Below are positions 1-8,142 of a stretch of 64,000 nucleotides of DNA, in pieces. Position numbers and translations under genes: made by a program. The stretch is from CAWFKW01 sp963816535 (GTDB lineage: Bacteria; Bacteroidota; Ignavibacteria; Tepidaquicellales; OLB5). Below the pieces are notes generated by a model. That model searched no databases, was not told the origin of the DNA, and saw nothing but the letters and a program-made list of their open reading frames with translations. The first letter of the stretch is position 1. Every line of letters starts with the position of its first letter. The stretch lies in contig CAWFKW010000003.1 of the NCBI GenBank assembly GCA_963816535.1, positions 248,001 through 312,000 on the forward strand, read 5' to 3'.

Positions 1-1
1 G

Positions 2-67
2 GAAAACCCGGAAGAGTTCAATAAGGCAGTGGGAAAGTTCCTGGCGGATACGCTCGACGGGAAATGA
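2..67 (+). CDS. C-terminal end of an alpha/beta hydrolase-like protein (partial)
   Basis: Only the last 21 codons are inside the window, and they end in TGA at 65-67. The visible residues include NPEEFNKAVGKFLADTL, which resembles the last helix of alpha/beta hydrolases of the pimeloyl-carrier esterase or haloperoxidase type, where a PExFNxxVxxFL pattern follows the catalytic histidine. The catalytic residues are upstream of the window, so the family assignment rests on this short tail. The next gene starts at 64 inside the ATGA overlap, so the two are probably co-transcribed and translationally coupled. Confidence 0.5.
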   Translation, partial: ENPEEFNKAVGKFLADTLDGK

Positions 68-399
68 AACTCACCGGGACAATTATTTTTGTATACGGAA
101 TAATAATGACGCTTGGCGGGATATTTATCCTGGCCAGGGCCGGGGGCCTGCCGTCTGTTTCATCGGCAATTGTTTGCGGCGCAGCGCTGATTGCCCTTTC
201 GAAAATGATAAACAAAAAGAAGTTCAGCGGAGTTTATTTATCGCTGATCGTTTCTATATTTCTGGCTACGTTCTTTGGTCTCAAATTCAGTAAATTCAAC
301 CATATCCTTCCCGACGGAATCCTTACTATCGTCAGCATGTTCGGTATCGGCTTTTCAGTCTGGTCGCTTAGTAACAGGGAACAGCTTACTAAACCTTAA
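64..399 (+). CDS. Small TMEM14-like integral membrane protein
   Basis: A 111-residue, very hydrophobic protein with about four membrane segments (roughly residues 5-25, 30-46, 54-72 and 83-104). Glycine-rich first helices (GIIMTLGGIFILARAGG) and a short basic loop (NKKKFSG) recall the TMEM14/UPF0136 family, whose function in bacteria is unknown. It overlaps the preceding hydrolase by four bases (ATGA), which fixes the start and suggests an operon. Its 3' end overlaps the convergent SDR gene by 11 bases. The family call comes from pattern only; an unrelated small membrane protein is possible. Confidence 0.55.
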   Translation: MKLTGTIIFVYGIIMTLGGIFILARAGGLPSVSSAIVCGAALIALSKMINKKKFSGVYLSLIVSIFLATFFGLKFSKFNHILPDGILTIVSMFGIGFSVWSLSNREQLTKP

Positions 400-1345
400 C
401 CAGAAGCTTTTTGCTTATTTCATTGAGCATAATTTCAGTCATTGAGCTCAGATCATATTTGTATTTCCAGCCCCAGTCTCTTCTTGCATAACTATCATCA
501 ATACTTTGCGGCCACGACTCCGCTATTTTCTGCCTGAAATCAGGATCGTAACTGATGGTAAATTCACGAATATGCTTTTTAATCTCGGCGGCAATTTCGG
601 AAGGGCCGAAGCTGATTGCGCTCAGGTTATAACTGGAGCGGATCGTAAGTTTAGAAGAATCAGCCTCCATCAGGTCAATTGTCGCCTTTATCCCGTCAGG
701 CATGAACATCATTGGTAATGCCGCGTTATCTTTCAGGAAACATGTAAAAGATCTGTTTTTTATCGCCGCATAGAATATTTCTACAGCATAATCGGTAGTG
801 CCGCCGCCGGCTTCGGTTTTATAACTAATAAGCCCCGGGTAACGGACGCTTCTTACATCAAGCCCATACCTGTTAAAATAATACTCGCACCATCTTTCGC
901 CCGCCAGTTTGCTTATGCCATATACAGTTGTTGGCTCCATAATTGTGAGCTGCGGCGTGTTCTTAGCAGGCGTAGTTGGCCCGAAAACCGCAATTGAGCT
1001 TGGCCAGAAGACTTTTTTTACGCCGTTATCACGCGAAATGTCGAGAATACTAAGCATGCTTTTCATGTTGATATCCCACGATCTGAGCGGATTTTTTTCA
1101 GCGTTGCCCGATAGTATAGCAGCAAGGTGATATATCTGAGTGAACTTATTCTTATTTATCAATTCAGTCAATCCGCTCTCGTCCATTACATCAAGCAGCT
1201 TGAACGGTCCCCCTTCCATTACGTCCGGCGGCGCCTGTTTTATATCCGAAGCGAACACATTTGCGCTTTCATATTTTTTTCTCAGTTCAACTGTAAGCTC
1301 CGAGCCGATCTGTCCCGAAGCTCCAATAACCAATATCTTTTCCAT
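389..1345 (-). CDS. L-threonine 3-dehydrogenase-like SDR (NAD-dependent epimerase family)
   Basis: A 318-residue extended short-chain dehydrogenase. The N-terminal Rossmann motif GASGQIG is at residues 8-14. The catalytic set is Ser116/117 in WPSSIAVFGP and Tyr142/Lys146 in TTVYGISKLAGE. The GQIG glycine motif, the PSSIAVFGP strand and the TTVYGISK context are typical of the SDR-type L-threonine 3-dehydrogenases, which oxidise threonine to 2-amino-3-ketobutyrate with NAD+ in the cytoplasm. A nucleotide-sugar epimerase is less likely because the sugar-binding region does not look like GalE. No kbl (2-amino-3-ketobutyrate ligase) gene is next to it. The gene follows a 67-codon unknown and the AtuA-like gene on the same strand. 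Confidence 0.8.
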   Translation of the reverse strand: MEKILVIGASGQIGSELTVELRKKYESANVFASDIKQAPPDVMEGGPFKLLDVMDESGLTELINKNKFTQIYHLAAILSGNAEKNPLRSWDINMKSMLSILDISRDNGVKKVFWPSSIAVFGPTTPAKNTPQLTIMEPTTVYGISKLAGERWCEYYFNRYGLDVRSVRYPGLISYKTEAGGGTTDYAVEIFYAAIKNRSFTCFLKDNAALPMMFMPDGIKATIDLMEADSSKLTIRSSYNLSAISFGPSEIAAEIKKHIREFTISYDPDFRQKIAESWPQSIDDSYARRDWGWKYKYDLSSMTEIMLNEISKKLLVKV

Positions 1346-1395
1346 TTATCTAATCGTTCCTTTTCTTTACTATTTTCTTGTCTTTAATAAGTTGT

Positions 1396-1599
1396 TTAAA
1401 TTGAACTAGCTTTCTCATAATGCCAATTAGTCGGATCATTTTTGTCAACAATTATTTCCTTATGATGTTTACCGTTAACAAATACTCTTCTCCTAATTTG
1501 TTTTTGAAAAATCATATTATGCCACAAAAATAAAATCTTTTCATACGCCGTCATTTGAGACATTGGCTTATTGACATAATTATCAAATAATAATGTCAT
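1396..1599 (-). CDS. Small basic hypothetical protein
   Basis: I do not recognise this protein. I chose the ATG at 1599 (67 residues) because an AGGA site lies four bases before it. A longer reading from 1644 would add 15 basic residues and overlap the AtuA-like gene. The product has no signal peptide or membrane segment; it has a basic middle (KQIRRRVFVNGKHHK) and an aromatic C-terminus. It lies between two metabolic genes on the same strand, so it is probably carried on their transcript. Codon use is AT-rich, like the neighbours' third positions. Confidence 0.5.
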   Translation of the reverse strand: MTLLFDNYVNKPMSQMTAYEKILFLWHNMIFQKQIRRRVFVNGKHHKEIIVDKNDPTNWHYEKASSI

Positions 1600-1627
1600 A
1601 ATTTCCTTTTTTCTTCTTCTTGTCAAT

Positions 1628-2989
1628 TTATATCCCTTCAACAATTACTTCGGGTTTCACTTCTTTCTTCGGGATAAGCGCAGGCCAATATGCAACAACA
1701 TCTGATGGCTTGGGCCTGCCGCCGGCAAATCCCGTTACGCTTGGCGGACCCGTCAATATCAACGGGGCTATCTCTTTACCAAATCTTTCAATTGGAGCCT
1801 TTTCTTTTGCCCTCACGCCGATTCTTAAAACTACTTCGCCTAAGTCATCTCTTCTTTTCACAAGCGGACCGTGACAAGAATTATATCCCAGATATTCAGT
1901 TCTTATCTCCTCAAACCTGAGCCCCAGGTCTGCCAAACGCGAGCGAAGAATTTTATCGGCGGCTTCGGCTTTCTTAAGCGCGTCAGGCGCTGAGTATGTT
2001 AACGTCGCAAAAGCGCTGTAACCGTCTTCATAAGACATCGATACTTTATAAAACTCTGTTGCGGGCATTCCTTTAATATTATAAACTCTCACCCTGTCTT
2101 TACCTGCCTGTTCGATATGAATACTGGTAAAATCAGCAATACAATCGGGAGTAATATAATCTTCGGGGTCGCCGATTTCATAAACAAGCTGTTCGCTGAC
2201 CGTTTCAACGGAAACCACCCCTCCGGTATTTTCATGTTTTGTAATGTAGAAGTTGCCGTCAGAATGGGCCTCAACTATGGGGAATCCAATACGGGCCAAA
2301 TCAGGGACGTTTTCCCAGTCTCCAAGGAAATTGCCTCCGCTCGCCTGTCCGCCGCACTCTATAATATGGCCCGCAACTGTTCCTGCAGCCATTTTATCCC
2401 AATCGTTCCAATCCCAGCCAAACTCGTAGATCATAGGCGCCAAAGTGAGTCCCGTATCGGTAACCCTTCCGGTTATAACGATATCTGCACCTTTGCTCAA
2501 GGCCTCAACAACAGGGGATGCGCCGAAATATACATTTGCGCTCAGCAACTTGTCCTTAACGGCGGCGGCGCTTTCACCGGTTTCCATATTTCTCAGAAGA
2601 ACGCCTTTTTCAATAAGCGCGCCTATCCTGTCCATTATATTATCGCCAACCACTACGCCTATCTTAATATCTTTAATGCCAAGTTTCTTTGCGACTTCAA
2701 AAACCGCATCGCGGCAGGCAATTGGATTCACTCCGCCGCCATTTGTTACTACTTTAAAATAATTGTCTTTCATAAGCGGGAGCAGGCGTTCCATAAGCGG
2801 TGGGATATCGCGGGCATAACCAAACGCGGGATTTTTCAGTTTTTGTTTTTGAAGAATAGACATTGTGACTTCTGCAAGGTAATCCATCATCAAATAATCG
2901 ATGTGCCCTTTTGAAGCCTGGTTTACAGGGGCATCAATAAGGTCGCCCCAAAATCCCTGTCCTGAAGCTATCTTAATAATATCTCTCAT
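1628..2989 (-). CDS. AtuA/DUF1446 family protein (acyclic terpene utilisation-like)
   Basis: A 453-residue cytoplasmic protein covering the whole DUF1446 (AtuA core) domain. Recognisable features are the N-terminus IKIASGQGFWGD, TNGGGVNPIACRDAV (about 83-97), the DIVITGRVTDTGLTLAP stretch and a C-terminal LTGPPSVTGFAGGRPKPSDVVAYWP block. In Pseudomonas, AtuA is needed for growth on citronellol or geraniol, but its exact reaction is not established. In Bacteroidota the family usually sits near branched-chain acyl-CoA genes, none of which are visible here. Its stop is followed by a small unknown and a threonine-dehydrogenase-like gene. The start at 2989 gives the family's usual N-terminus. Confidence 0.8.
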   Translation of the reverse strand: MRDIIKIASGQGFWGDLIDAPVNQASKGHIDYLMMDYLAEVTMSILQKQKLKNPAFGYARDIPPLMERLLPLMKDNYFKVVTNGGGVNPIACRDAVFEVAKKLGIKDIKIGVVVGDNIMDRIGALIEKGVLLRNMETGESAAAVKDKLLSANVYFGASPVVEALSKGADIVITGRVTDTGLTLAPMIYEFGWDWNDWDKMAAGTVAGHIIECGGQASGGNFLGDWENVPDLARIGFPIVEAHSDGNFYITKHENTGGVVSVETVSEQLVYEIGDPEDYITPDCIADFTSIHIEQAGKDRVRVYNIKGMPATEFYKVSMSYEDGYSAFATLTYSAPDALKKAEAADKILRSRLADLGLRFEEIRTEYLGYNSCHGPLVKRRDDLGEVVLRIGVRAKEKAPIERFGKEIAPLILTGPPSVTGFAGGRPKPSDVVAYWPALIPKKEVKPEVIVEGI

Positions 2990-3079
2990 TAATAGTATTT
3001 TAATATGGTCATCAGATGCCTGACAATCTACAAAAATACTGAAAATTAAAGATATATGAAATTTAAATAATTTAACAAA

Positions 3080-3121
3080 ATTCCCGCGATGCTTGTCCCA
3101 GACCCGATCGGGGCGGGAATC
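3080..3121. repeat. Nested palindromic repeat, family b (copy 1)
   Basis: Outer arms ATTCCCGC (3080-3087) and GCGGGAAT (3113-3120) enclose an inner CCCGATCGGGG core. The same arrangement, with the shared segment GCTTGTCCC, recurs at 8087-8130 in the same orientation with a few substitutions. It lies between the AtuA-like gene and the 3' end of the next gene. It looks like a dispersed REP-type element rather than a terminator because no T-run follows. Confidence 0.65.
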
Positions 3122-3171
3122 TCAGTTTCCTCAAGGAGATAATGTGTTTTGCGGTTTAGTTGACCCTACAA

Positions 3172-3199
3172 AAAAGGGCGTTCAAATGAACACCCTTTT
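3172..3199 (-). terminator. Rho-independent terminator of the T9SS gene ending at 3225
   Basis: The arms AAAAGGGCGTTCA and TGAACACCCTTTT pair (one mismatch) around a two-base centre about 25 bases past the stop codon, and a T-run follows on the minus strand. The left arm shares AAAGGGCGTT with terminators at 4794 and 19831. Confidence 0.8.
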
Positions 3200-3224
3200 A
3201 TATTATTTCTATTATTTCAGAAAA

Positions 3225-4646
3225 CTACTTAACCAATATCATTTTCTTCGTCGCCGTGTAATCTCCCGCTACGATCTTGTAAAGATACACGCCGCTGGGC
3301 AGATTAGAAGCGTTGAAATTGTAAGCATATGTGCCTGCTTGTTTTGTTTCATTAACCAGAGTTTTGACTTCTCTTCCGAGCATATCATATACTTTCAGTG
3401 AAACATATGAAGACTTTGGAACCGAGAATTGGATGACCGTGCTCGGGTTAAACGGATTTGGAAAGTTCTGCATCAGAGAAAATTCCTTCGGAACGTCGCT
3501 GTTCGGATTATGCACCCCAAGCGGCGGGAAAGTATATTCATAATTACCCAATCCGCCCAAGCCAACGCCTGCAAAGAGCGTCAGGTCTGAGTTTCTCCAT
3601 CCAAGCGCTCTTACCGTATTTGTTGCTGCCATGGGCCCTCCGTTGAATGCGTTCCAGCTGGTTCCTCCGTCAGTTGACATATAAACTCCTCCAGTCTGCC
3701 CTGCAGCGGCGCTAACATCCAGGCCGGCGAACATTATAGAATTGGAACCTGGTTGTATCAATGTAGACCGAATCTGAACTCCAACAACATTCGGGATACC
3801 TGCGCTTATTCTGGTCCAGGAGCCTCCTCCGTTTGTAGTGACAAACGCTCCGCCAGCGACGGTATTTTGAAACAATCCGGCAAGGATTCTGGCTGTATCA
3901 ATTGTGCTCATTGACATATCCCTTACCGGGTCAGTATCAGTACTGGCAGAAGGGAGTCCTGAGCTAACGCTTGTCCATGTAGCGCCTGCGTCATTGCTTC
4001 TGTAAATTTGAACAGGGCCAGTTGATGTGGCAACACCAAAGGAAGTGCCTGCATATACTACATTATGGTTAAGAGGGTTAATTACAATTGAAAGAAAATT
4101 CTTTATCGTTCCTATTCCCGTTGTTGCCGGAACCCAAGTTGTCCCGCTGTTAGTCGTTTTATACAAACCGACCTGAGAATCAACCAAACCGTCGAATATG
4201 GCCATATAAGCCACAGCAGGATTCGTAGGGTCGACAGCTAGAGCGCCAACAGCAATAGAAGTTTCCACAATACCTGAGTTGATTTGCGTCCACGACACTC
4301 CGGCGTTTGTAGTAATATACATACCTGCCCCGGAGCCCGTCTGACTGGTGCCAAGATAAATCACATTTGGATTTGAAGCGCTTATTGCCATATTAAATAC
4401 TGTTAGGTTTGTTAGGCCGGTATTTGCAGCGGTAAAAGTTGCGCCCCCGTCGGTAGATTTATAAACGCCGTTGCCATCTGTGCCAACATACATTATCTGT
4501 TCATTCGTAGGGTTAACAATTACGCAATGCTGCCAAACGCCGGTCGGAGTGGTCAAGTCCTGAGTCCACACCTGTGGGCCATCATTTGCGTACATTAAAT
4601 GGAAAAAGACAAGTAAGAGCGGTAAAGTTAGAAATAATTTTTTCAT
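3225..4646 (-). CDS. Secreted BNR/sortilin-type beta-propeller protein with T9SS sorting domain
   Basis: 473 residues from the ATG at 4646, chosen because GGAGG lies five bases upstream and the signal peptide (MKKLFLTLPLLLVFFHLMYA) then starts cleanly. The body is a run of BNR/sortilin-like blades with repeated patterns such as STDGGATF, TTNAGVSWTQ and VIYLGT. Such propellers usually bind ligands or carbohydrates; no catalytic site is visible. The last 80 or so residues form a type A T9SS sorting domain (QNFPNPFNPSTVIQF ... SGVYLYKIVAGDYTATKKMILVK). The domain is cut during export and the protein is released or anchored at the cell surface. It is a tandem paralog of the next gene upstream (4901-6328), with the same DGPQVWTQDLT start of the mature protein. 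Confidence 0.9.
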   Translation of the reverse strand: MKKLFLTLPLLLVFFHLMYANDGPQVWTQDLTTPTGVWQHCVIVNPTNEQIMYVGTDGNGVYKSTDGGATFTAANTGLTNLTVFNMAISASNPNVIYLGTSQTGSGAGMYITTNAGVSWTQINSGIVETSIAVGALAVDPTNPAVAYMAIFDGLVDSQVGLYKTTNSGTTWVPATTGIGTIKNFLSIVINPLNHNVVYAGTSFGVATSTGPVQIYRSNDAGATWTSVSSGLPSASTDTDPVRDMSMSTIDTARILAGLFQNTVAGGAFVTTNGGGSWTRISAGIPNVVGVQIRSTLIQPGSNSIMFAGLDVSAAAGQTGGVYMSTDGGTSWNAFNGGPMAATNTVRALGWRNSDLTLFAGVGLGGLGNYEYTFPPLGVHNPNSDVPKEFSLMQNFPNPFNPSTVIQFSVPKSSYVSLKVYDMLGREVKTLVNETKQAGTYAYNFNASNLPSGVYLYKIVAGDYTATKKMILVK

Positions 4647-4666
4647 GTAATCCTCCATACATGTTT

Positions 4667-4691
4667 AGCCGGGGAAAATATCCTTCCGGCT
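4667..4691 (-). promoter_or_regulatory. Leader hairpin before the Shine-Dalgarno site
   Basis: The arms AGCCGG (4667-4672) and CCGGCT (4686-4691) can pair in the mRNA just upstream of the GGAGG site of the gene starting at 4646. The paralog upstream has a hairpin at the same place (6350-6369) with different bases, so the pairing rather than the sequence appears to be kept. Confidence 0.5.
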
Positions 4692-4728
4692 GTTTAAAAA
4701 GATTTCCTGTAAGTAATTGATTCATTTT

Positions 4729-4760
4729 CAAACTAATCTTTTTAAACTATATTATCAATG
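4729..4760 (-). promoter_or_regulatory. Candidate Bacteroidota-type promoter
   Basis: Read on the minus strand, ATTGA (4755-4759) is followed about 19 bases later by TAGTTTG (4729-4735), close to the Bacteroidota -33 TTG and -7 TAnnTTTG pattern. The segment, including an upstream ATATGGC, is kept in the leader of the paralog (6412-6441), which supports a regulatory role. Confidence 0.45.
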
Positions 4761-4793
4761 CCATATTACTGAGGAGTATGCAGTCATATAAAT

Positions 4794-4820
4794 AAAGGGC
4801 GTTCATCCGAACGCCCTTTT
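4794..4820 (-). terminator. Rho-independent terminator of the T9SS gene ending at 4901
   Basis: Perfect 11-base arms AAAGGGCGTTC and GAACGCCCTTT around an ATCC loop, followed on the minus strand by a T-rich stretch. It separates the two tandem paralogs, so each has its own transcription unit. Confidence 0.85.
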
Positions 4821-4900
4821 CAACAATTTATGTCAATTTTTCAAATATTAATATGAATCACCACCGATATTTCAAATCCTGAGAGCCAGTTTTTATATCA

Positions 4901-6328
4901 TTATTTAACCAGCATCATTTTCTTTGCAGCCGTAAAATCCCCTGCAGCTATCTTATACAAATAGACTCCGCTCGGCAAATTTGACGCATTAAAATTATAT
5001 TCATACGAGCCTGCCTGCTTTGTTTCGCTGACAAGCGTACTTATTTCTCTTCCCAGCATGTCATATATCTTCAATGAAACAAATGAAGTTTTTGGTATCG
5101 AGAATTGAATTACCGTGCTCGGGTTAAACGGATTTGGATAATTCTGCATCAAAGAAAATTCCTTTGGGGTTGAGCTCACAGGGTTGTGAACTCCCAAAGG
5201 CAATTCGGTATATTCATGTACTGAACCTGTTGTTGTGCCGGATGCTCCGCCAACTCCGGCAAACACTGTGTTATCTGACGTCCTGTAAGCAAAGGCCCTG
5301 ACAGAAGCAGTGGAAGACAAAGTACCGCCGCTGAAATTGGACCAAACCGCTCCTGCATTTGTAGTTTGCCATACGCCGCCCGGAGCCTGGTTAGTTGCGT
5401 CGCAGCCGACAAAAAACTCAGCGCTTGAGCCCGGCCTTATCATGCATGAACGCAGCAATGAACCCGGAAAAACAGTAATGCCAAAACCGTTGTTAATCTG
5501 CGTCCACGTACCGCCGCCGTTGGTTGAATACCATGGCCCGCCATTTGCGCTGTTCCAGAAAAGCCCGGCCAGTACCGTCACCGTATCAGTTCCAACAGAT
5601 AAACACCTTATGGGGTCTATATTAGTTGTTGTCTGGCCCAAACCGGCGCTGGAATTTATCCAGTTCGAACCGCCATCGTAACTCTTATATACATAACACG
5701 GCCCTGTCCCCGGCGGGTTGGGCAGCAGGAAAGATGTGCCGCAGTAAACCGTATTGTGGTTCAACGGGTTTCTTACAATTGTAAGAATATTTTTGCAAGC
5801 CAGCATCCCTGCATTTGATCCTGTCCATGATGTCCCGCCATTTGTGGTTCTAAACATACCTGTGGTTACATTGGCTGTTGCGCCGTCCCAAACACAGCAT
5901 AAAACGTCGTTAGGATCAGTCTGGCTAACGCTGATGGATTGAATTCCCAAAGGACTATCAGTTATGCCCGTGATAACCTGTGTCCATGAGGTACCGCCAT
6001 TGGTTGTCTTAAAGACTCCCGAAGATGATGTGCCCGCATACAGCGTAGAAGGGCTTGAAGCGCTTATTGCCAAAGCCCACACAGTTAAATTACTTAAGCC
6101 TGAATTTACCTGACTCCATGTTGATCCTCCGTCAGTAGTTTTATACACGCCCGCAGAAGCTGTGCCTGCGTACATTGTCTGTGGAGTTGTAGGGTCTAAT
6201 ACAATACAAGCCTGGAATACCGGCCCGTTGGCGGTGAGATCCTGAGTCCATACTTGCGGACCATCGCTCGCATAAATTAAATGAGTGAAAATAAGAAACA
6301 GCGGTAGAGTTAGAAATATTTTTTTCAT
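4901..6328 (-). CDS. Secreted BNR/sortilin-type beta-propeller protein with T9SS sorting domain (paralog)
   Basis: 475 residues from the ATG at 6328 (GGAGG four bases upstream). An upstream ATG at 6358 would put ten residues in front of the signal peptide MKKIFLTLPLFLIFTHLIYA. Blades carry STNGGGTWTQ, TTNGGTSWT and TLYAGTSSSGV patterns. The sorting domain (QNYPNPFNPSTVIQF to KKMMLVK) is almost identical to that of the gene downstream, while the propeller bodies have drifted further. This fits duplication followed by divergence of the exposed part. It has its own promoter-like leader and terminator. No enzymatic residues are evident. Confidence 0.9.
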   Translation of the reverse strand: MKKIFLTLPLFLIFTHLIYASDGPQVWTQDLTANGPVFQACIVLDPTTPQTMYAGTASAGVYKTTDGGSTWSQVNSGLSNLTVWALAISASSPSTLYAGTSSSGVFKTTNGGTSWTQVITGITDSPLGIQSISVSQTDPNDVLCCVWDGATANVTTGMFRTTNGGTSWTGSNAGMLACKNILTIVRNPLNHNTVYCGTSFLLPNPPGTGPCYVYKSYDGGSNWINSSAGLGQTTTNIDPIRCLSVGTDTVTVLAGLFWNSANGGPWYSTNGGGTWTQINNGFGITVFPGSLLRSCMIRPGSSAEFFVGCDATNQAPGGVWQTTNAGAVWSNFSGGTLSSTASVRAFAYRTSDNTVFAGVGGASGTTTGSVHEYTELPLGVHNPVSSTPKEFSLMQNYPNPFNPSTVIQFSIPKTSFVSLKIYDMLGREISTLVSETKQAGSYEYNFNASNLPSGVYLYKIAAGDFTAAKKMMLVK

Positions 6329-6349
6329 GTATCCTCCATACATTTTTAC

Positions 6350-6441
6350 CCCGGGCATTACCGTCCGGGAATTTCAAAAATAATTTCCTGTAAGTTATTA
6401 ATTTATAAAAATAAACTAATCTTTTTATTTAGTATTGTCAA
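6350..6441 (-). promoter_or_regulatory. Leader of the paralog: promoter-like boxes and CCGG hairpin
   Basis: Minus-strand TTGACA (6436-6441) and TAGTTTA (6412-6418) are spaced about 17 bases apart. They are followed by a hairpin with arms CCCGG/CCGGG (6350-6369) just before the GGAGG site. Blocks of this leader match the leader at 4659-4765 in order and spacing, including AAAAAGATTAGTTT and ACTTACAGGAAAT. Confidence 0.5.
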
Positions 6442-6500
6442 TGCCATATTAGCTTCGCAGGGCTATAAGATATGGCTTCTGAAGCATGATGGAGAAACAT

Positions 6501-7454
6501 CTATCTAAACATCTCAACAGATGAGTTATACTCGTCCAAGAAGCTGCTCACGACCTGCCTGACCGTTTTGATTTCTTTAACCAAGCCGGAAGATTGCCCC
6601 ATTTCCAATTCACCATGCTCGGTATCCCCCTCAAAAATCCCCATCATTTCACGTTTTTTTCCAAGAAATTCGGCAAGTTCTTTTTCGGGGGCCCCTGATT
6701 TTTCCCTGGAATCAGCCTCCAGCCCAAACTCATTTTTGAAGAGCCTGACAGGCGCCAGTTTCTTAAGCGTTAGAATTGTTGAATTGTCCCGCGCTTCAAC
6801 AATTTTAGCTTTGAAAGCATTAGAAGAAGAAGCTTCAAATGTTGCGGCAAAGCGTGTTCCGATCTGAACACCCTCTGCCCCGAGGCAAAACGCAGCCGCT
6901 ATTTGTCCGCCGGTTGCAATGCCGCCTGCTGCAATCACAGGAATTTCAAGAGCTTCAACCACCTGTGGCACCAAACACATTGTTGTGATTTCATCGATCC
7001 CGTTATGTCCTCCTGCTTCAAATCCTTCAGCCACAACCGCATCGCATCCGGCATCCTGAGCTTTTAAAGCATGTTTAACCGAAGCGACAACATGCACAAG
7101 CAGAATTCCGTTTTCTTTTAAAATCTTTGAATAAATTTTAGGATTCCCGGCTGATGAAAAAACAATCGGCACCTTTTCATCCATAGCAGTTTTTATAAGC
7201 TGTTTAGCGTCGCCGCGAATCAGCGGAACATTTACTCCGAACGGCCTTTCAATGCCCTTTTCCCTAAAATAGTTTCGAAGCTTAATGATGTGTTCTTTCA
7301 ACAGTTCGGGTTTCATGGAGCCCGCTCCAATCAAGCCTAAACAACCATTTTCTGATGCGGCAGAGGCTAGCCTCCAGCCGGAGGTCCACACCATACCTGC
7401 CTGTACTATGGGATATTCTATGCCAAATAATTTGTTAATCCTGGTCGTTATCAT
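6501..7454 (-). CDS. Nitronate monooxygenase / FabK-like flavoprotein
   Basis: A 317-residue FMN-dependent TIM-barrel protein of the nitronate monooxygenase family, which includes enoyl-ACP reductase II (FabK). The flavin-binding features are IVQAGMVW near residue 17, FSSAGNP, HVVAS (121-125), AEGFEAGGHNG (142-152, with His150) and the AAGGIATGGQ and GVQIGTRFAATFEA phosphate loops. The GGHNG histidine is shared by both branches of the family, so sequence alone does not decide between nitronate oxidation and enoyl-ACP reduction. It stands alone between the T9SS pair and ribH, with no fatty-acid genes nearby. Confidence 0.8.
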   Translation of the reverse strand: MITTRINKLFGIEYPIVQAGMVWTSGWRLASAASENGCLGLIGAGSMKPELLKEHIIKLRNYFREKGIERPFGVNVPLIRGDAKQLIKTAMDEKVPIVFSSAGNPKIYSKILKENGILLVHVVASVKHALKAQDAGCDAVVAEGFEAGGHNGIDEITTMCLVPQVVEALEIPVIAAGGIATGGQIAAAFCLGAEGVQIGTRFAATFEASSSNAFKAKIVEARDNSTILTLKKLAPVRLFKNEFGLEADSREKSGAPEKELAEFLGKKREMMGIFEGDTEHGELEMGQSSGLVKEIKTVRQVVSSFLDEYNSSVEMFR

Positions 7455-7531
7455 CTACAAAAATAGCGAAGAATCAATTAATTAGATATTATCAAAAACT
7501 TACCCATTCGCTGGGATGATCCAAAATAAAA

Positions 7532-7578
7532 GTAGGTGTCAGGCCCGTCTGAGCCGGGTAAACATGCCTGACACCTAC
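7532..7578. repeat. 47-bp palindromic repeat, family a (copy 1)
   Basis: Thirteen-base perfect arms GTAGGTGTCAGGC (7532-7544) and GCCTGACACCTAC (7566-7578) enclose a 21-base centre. A copy differing at only two positions lies 44 kb away at 51413-51459. No coding potential is seen. It sits between two minus-strand genes and could also act as an RNA hairpin. Confidence 0.8.
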
Positions 7579-7620
7579 TGAATAATTTTTTTGAACTATT
7601 CGGGTTGGTGAAACAAGAGG

Positions 7621-8073
7621 TCAAATTTTCTTCAGGATTTCAATCATTTCAAGCGCGGCCATAGCGGCTTCAGCGCCTTTGTTGTTTTCATCCGCTGAAG
7701 AGCGGGCCAAAGCCTGTTCTTCAGTATAGCTTGTAAGAACGCCGAAAGTAACCGGCATTCCATATTGAATATTTAATTCCATCAATCCCGTAGAAACTGC
7801 GTTTGAAATATATTCAAAATGCGCCGTCTCACCCTTAATAACTGCCCCAAGACAGATCACGCCGCAATATTTGCCGCTTTTACAAAGCGCTTTAGCCGTT
7901 AACGGAATTTCAAATGCGCCCGGGCAATAAACAACGGTCAAATCTTTTTCTTCATAACCATTCATGCTCAATACGCCCAGAGCCCCTTTAAGCAGCCCGT
8001 CCGTAACTTCTTTATTGAATTTACTTACAACTAAAGCAATTCTTCCCGATTTACGTTTCTTTATTTTCGCCAT
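7621..8073 (-). CDS. ribH: 6,7-dimethyl-8-ribityllumazine synthase
   Basis: 150 residues, the normal length. The enzyme joins 5-amino-6-ribitylaminouracil and dihydroxybutanone phosphate in the penultimate step of riboflavin synthesis, usually as an icosahedral or decameric shell in the cytoplasm. Motifs visible are VVSKFN near residue 15, VYCPGAFEIP (48-57) for substrate binding, and GAVIKGETAHFEYI (77-90) with the catalytic His85. ATG at 8073 gives a complete N-terminus. No other rib gene is nearby, and no FMN riboswitch is recognisable in the region above it, which is filled with repeats. Confidence 0.93.
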   Translation of the reverse strand: MAKIKKRKSGRIALVVSKFNKEVTDGLLKGALGVLSMNGYEEKDLTVVYCPGAFEIPLTAKALCKSGKYCGVICLGAVIKGETAHFEYISNAVSTGLMELNIQYGMPVTFGVLTSYTEEQALARSSADENNKGAEAAMAALEMIEILKKI

Positions 8074-8086
8074 GTTTTAAAAATCC

Positions 8087-8130
8087 ATTCCCGCGAAGCT
8101 TGTCCCCGACCTGATCGGGGAGCGGGAATC
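8087..8130. repeat. Nested palindromic repeat, family b (copy 2)
   Basis: Outer arms ATTCCCGC/GCGGGAAT and inner arms CCCCGA/TCGGGG. It has the same orientation and layout as the copy at 3080-3121. It starts 14 bases upstream of ribH, so it would lie in the ribH leader if the promoter is further up. Confidence 0.65.
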
Positions 8131-8142
8131 TAATTAATATTT

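Noticed and set aside
2117..2914. Long plus-strand frame (265 codons) opposite the AtuA-like gene
   Set aside because: It mirrors the conserved AtuA reading frame on the other strand, is rich in Cys and His and has no homology I can see.
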